From Gordonibacter pamelaeae (GTDB lineage Bacteria; Actinomycetota; Coriobacteriia; Coriobacteriales; Eggerthellaceae), in assembly GCF_042665095.1 (NCBI RefSeq), contig NZ_JBHTBV010000008.1: a stretch of 64,000 nucleotides of DNA. One strand, written 5' to 3'. The notes beneath the pieces were generated by a model. It saw only the letters and a list, made by a program, of their open reading frames with translations. It searched no databases and was not told the DNA's origin. Numbering within the stretch: the stretch's first letter is position 1; each line of letters starts with the position of its first letter. Below are positions 62,566 through 64,000 of the stretch, piece by piece. The translations under genes and the position numbers were made by a program.

Positions 62566-64000
62566 ATGGCGGGCACCATCAGCGAAGAGGACATCCAGAA
62601 GGTACGCGAGGCGTCCGACCTCGTGGCCATCATCGGCGAGCGCACGCCCGTGAAGCAGCGCGGCCGCGACTTCTGGTGCTGCTGCCCGCTGCACAACGAG
62701 AAGACGCCCTCGTTCAAGATCGACCCCGTGCTGCAGCTGTGGCACTGCTTCGGCTGCAACGAGGGGGGCGACGTGTTCGGCTTCCTCATGAAGACCGAGG
62801 ACCTGTCGTTTCCCGAGGCCGTGCGGAAGCTGGCCGAGCGGGCGCACATCGACATCGCCGACACGGGCGGCCGCGGCGGCGTGCCGAGCTCCAAGAAGGC
62901 GCGCCTGAAGGCCGTGTGCGAGGCGACGGCCACGTTCTACCACACCCAGCTCATGCGCAATCCGGACGCCGACGCGGCCGCCGCCCGCAGCTACCTGGCG
63001 GGCCGCGGCCTGGGCGGCGACGTGCCGCGCCGCTGGCGGCTGGGCTTCGCGCCGGGGCGCGGGCAGCTCGTGCGGCACCTGTCCGCGCAGGGCTTCTCGG
63101 CCGAGGAGATGGTGGAGGCGAACGTGGCCATGAAGGACCGCGGCGGCAAGCTGCGCGACCGCTTCTTCAACCGCGTGATGTTCCCCATCGGCGACGCGCA
63201 GGGCGAGTGCATCGCGTTCGGCGGGCGCGTCATCGGCAAGGGCGAGCCGAAGTACCTGAACTCGCAGGAGACGCCGGTGTTCCACAAGTCGCAGGTGCTC
63301 TACGGGCTGGACCACGCGAAGGCGGCCATGGCCGCCATGGGCGTGGCCGTGGTGGTGGAGGGCTACACCGACGTCATCGCGCTGCACGAGGCCGGCATCG
63401 GCAACGCGGTGGCCACGCTCGGCACCGCGCTCACCATGCGCCACATACGCCTGCTCGCGCGCCACGCGCAGCACAAGATCGTGTACCTGTTCGACGGCGA
63501 CGAGGCGGGGCAGCGCGCCGCCGACCGCGCGCTCGGCTTCATCGACGACTCCATGACGCCGGAGGCGGGGCGGGCGAAGGTGGAGCTGGCCGCCGTCACG
63601 CTGCCGGACAACCTGGACCCGGCGGAGTTCGTGGGCGCGCGCGGGGCAGACGCGCTGCGCGAGCTCATCGCGCGCGCCCAGCCCCTGCTGAAGTACGGCA
63701 TCGAGCGCCGCCTGGCCGCGCACGACCTGGGCAGCGCCGAGGGTCGCTCGCGCGCGCTCGTCGACGCGCTCGCGGTGCTCGCGCCCATCAAGGACTCGCT
63801 CCTGGCGAAGGACTACGCCGTGCAGATAGCCAGTCGCTGCCGCGCACGCGAGGAGGACGTGCTCGAGCAGCTGGCGCGCCTGGAGCCGCCGCGGCGCGCC
63901 GCCGAGGCGGACGACGGCGCGCCGGGCCGTGCGGGCGCGCCCGCAGGCGACGGGCGCCTTCCCGCGGCAGGCCCGGGGGGCGGGCCCGTGCCGCCCGAGG
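62566..64000 (+). CDS. dnaG: DNA primase, N-terminal part (3' end outside window)
   Basis: 478 codons are present. The CHC2 zinc finger (CCCPLHNEKTPSF, WHCFGCNEGGD) is at residues about 38-66. The RNA-polymerase-like core includes RVMFPIGDAQGECIAFGGR and KYLNSQETPVFHKS, and the TOPRIM site is VVVEGYTDVIALHEAG with LFDGDEAG. It makes RNA primers at the replication fork. The visible part ends in a Gly/Ala/Pro-rich linker that would lead to the DnaB-binding domain. ATG 62566 is the family start. Confidence 0.95.
   Translation, partial: MAGTISEEDIQKVREASDLVAIIGERTPVKQRGRDFWCCCPLHNEKTPSFKIDPVLQLWHCFGCNEGGDVFGFLMKTEDLSFPEAVRKLAERAHIDIADTGGRGGVPSSKKARLKAVCEATATFYHTQLMRNPDADAAAARSYLAGRGLGGDVPRRWRLGFAPGRGQLVRHLSAQGFSAEEMVEANVAMKDRGGKLRDRFFNRVMFPIGDAQGECIAFGGRVIGKGEPKYLNSQETPVFHKSQVLYGLDHAKAAMAAMGVAVVVEGYTDVIALHEAGIGNAVATLGTALTMRHIRLLARHAQHKIVYLFDGDEAGQRAADRALGFIDDSMTPEAGRAKVELAAVTLPDNLDPAEFVGARGADALRELIARAQPLLKYGIERRLAAHDLGSAEGRSRALVDALAVLAPIKDSLLAKDYAVQIASRCRAREEDVLEQLARLEPPRRAAEADDGAPGRAGAPAGDGRLPAAGPGGGPVPPE

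Overview
This is a high-GC chromosomal window from an anaerobic Actinomycetota, most likely a gut member of the Coriobacteriia, family Eggerthellaceae (Eggerthella/Gordonibacter/Adlercreutzia-like). The pointers are a LuxR regulator fused to a multi-membrane-helix domain, a type III glutamine synthetase, LL-diaminopimelate aminotransferase lysine synthesis, a proton/sodium-pumping pyrophosphatase and many surface proteins with sortase anchors. The genus is inferred from gene content; I could not check it. I saw no rRNA, tRNA, CRISPR array, phage module or transposase.

Layout. 1-8.7 kb: the end of leuA, a three-gene split glutamate synthase, pyrG (minus) and glnN, so this part is nitrogen assimilation. 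8.7-12.7 kb: dapF-dapL (minus) and an aldehyde dehydrogenase. 12.7-19.1 kb: a sortase-assembled pilus locus (major pilin, large LPRTG beta-helix adhesin, class C sortase) with three poly-C tracts and two disrupted reading frames. 19.2-26.4 kb: a DUF1269 membrane protein, an MFS exporter, an XRE-cupin regulator with an acyl-CoA synthetase, a PNPOx-like protein, OsmC, HxlR and the C-terminal part of a PucR-type regulator. 26.4-35.1 kb: a 1.6-kaa class M60 (mucin-type) metalloprotease carrying a dockerin remnant, a cell-wall-anchored protein with a cohesin-like domain, a frameshifted surface protein and an AgrC/GHKL-type histidine kinase.

35.2-43.7 kb: the conserved translation operon rimP-nusA-rnpM(ylxR)-infB-rbfA-nrnA-truB-ribF. 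43.7-48.3 kb: an LTA-synthase-type sulfatase and hppA. 48.8-58.3 kb: DUF1848, a C39-like papain-fold protein, an FAD oxidoreductase, tatA, the membrane LuxR regulator, a GGDEF protein, DUF2461 and an ECF sigma factor. 58.5-64.0 kb: a YfcE-type phosphoesterase, a dGTPase-like HD protein, a bacterial eRF1-like (baeRF) protein, a small membrane protein and the 5' part of dnaG. An imperfect intergenic repeat of about 265 bp occurs at 48.4 kb and again at 60.6 kb.

Most interesting points: (i) a candidate dockerin/cohesin pair that could dock a mucin-type protease on the cell wall; (ii) poly-C tracts C8, C7 and C9 in the pilus locus, the last of which puts the sortase body out of frame with its natural coupled start; (iii) a head-to-head junction near 26.41 kb where two divergent genes have both lost their 5' ends; (iv) 11-bp-periodic GAAAC/GTAAC motifs in front of both nitrogen operons; (v) the two-copy structured repeat. 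Four accessory genes appear to carry single-base frameshifts in G/C runs, so sequencing or assembly error must be excluded before any of these is treated as biology.
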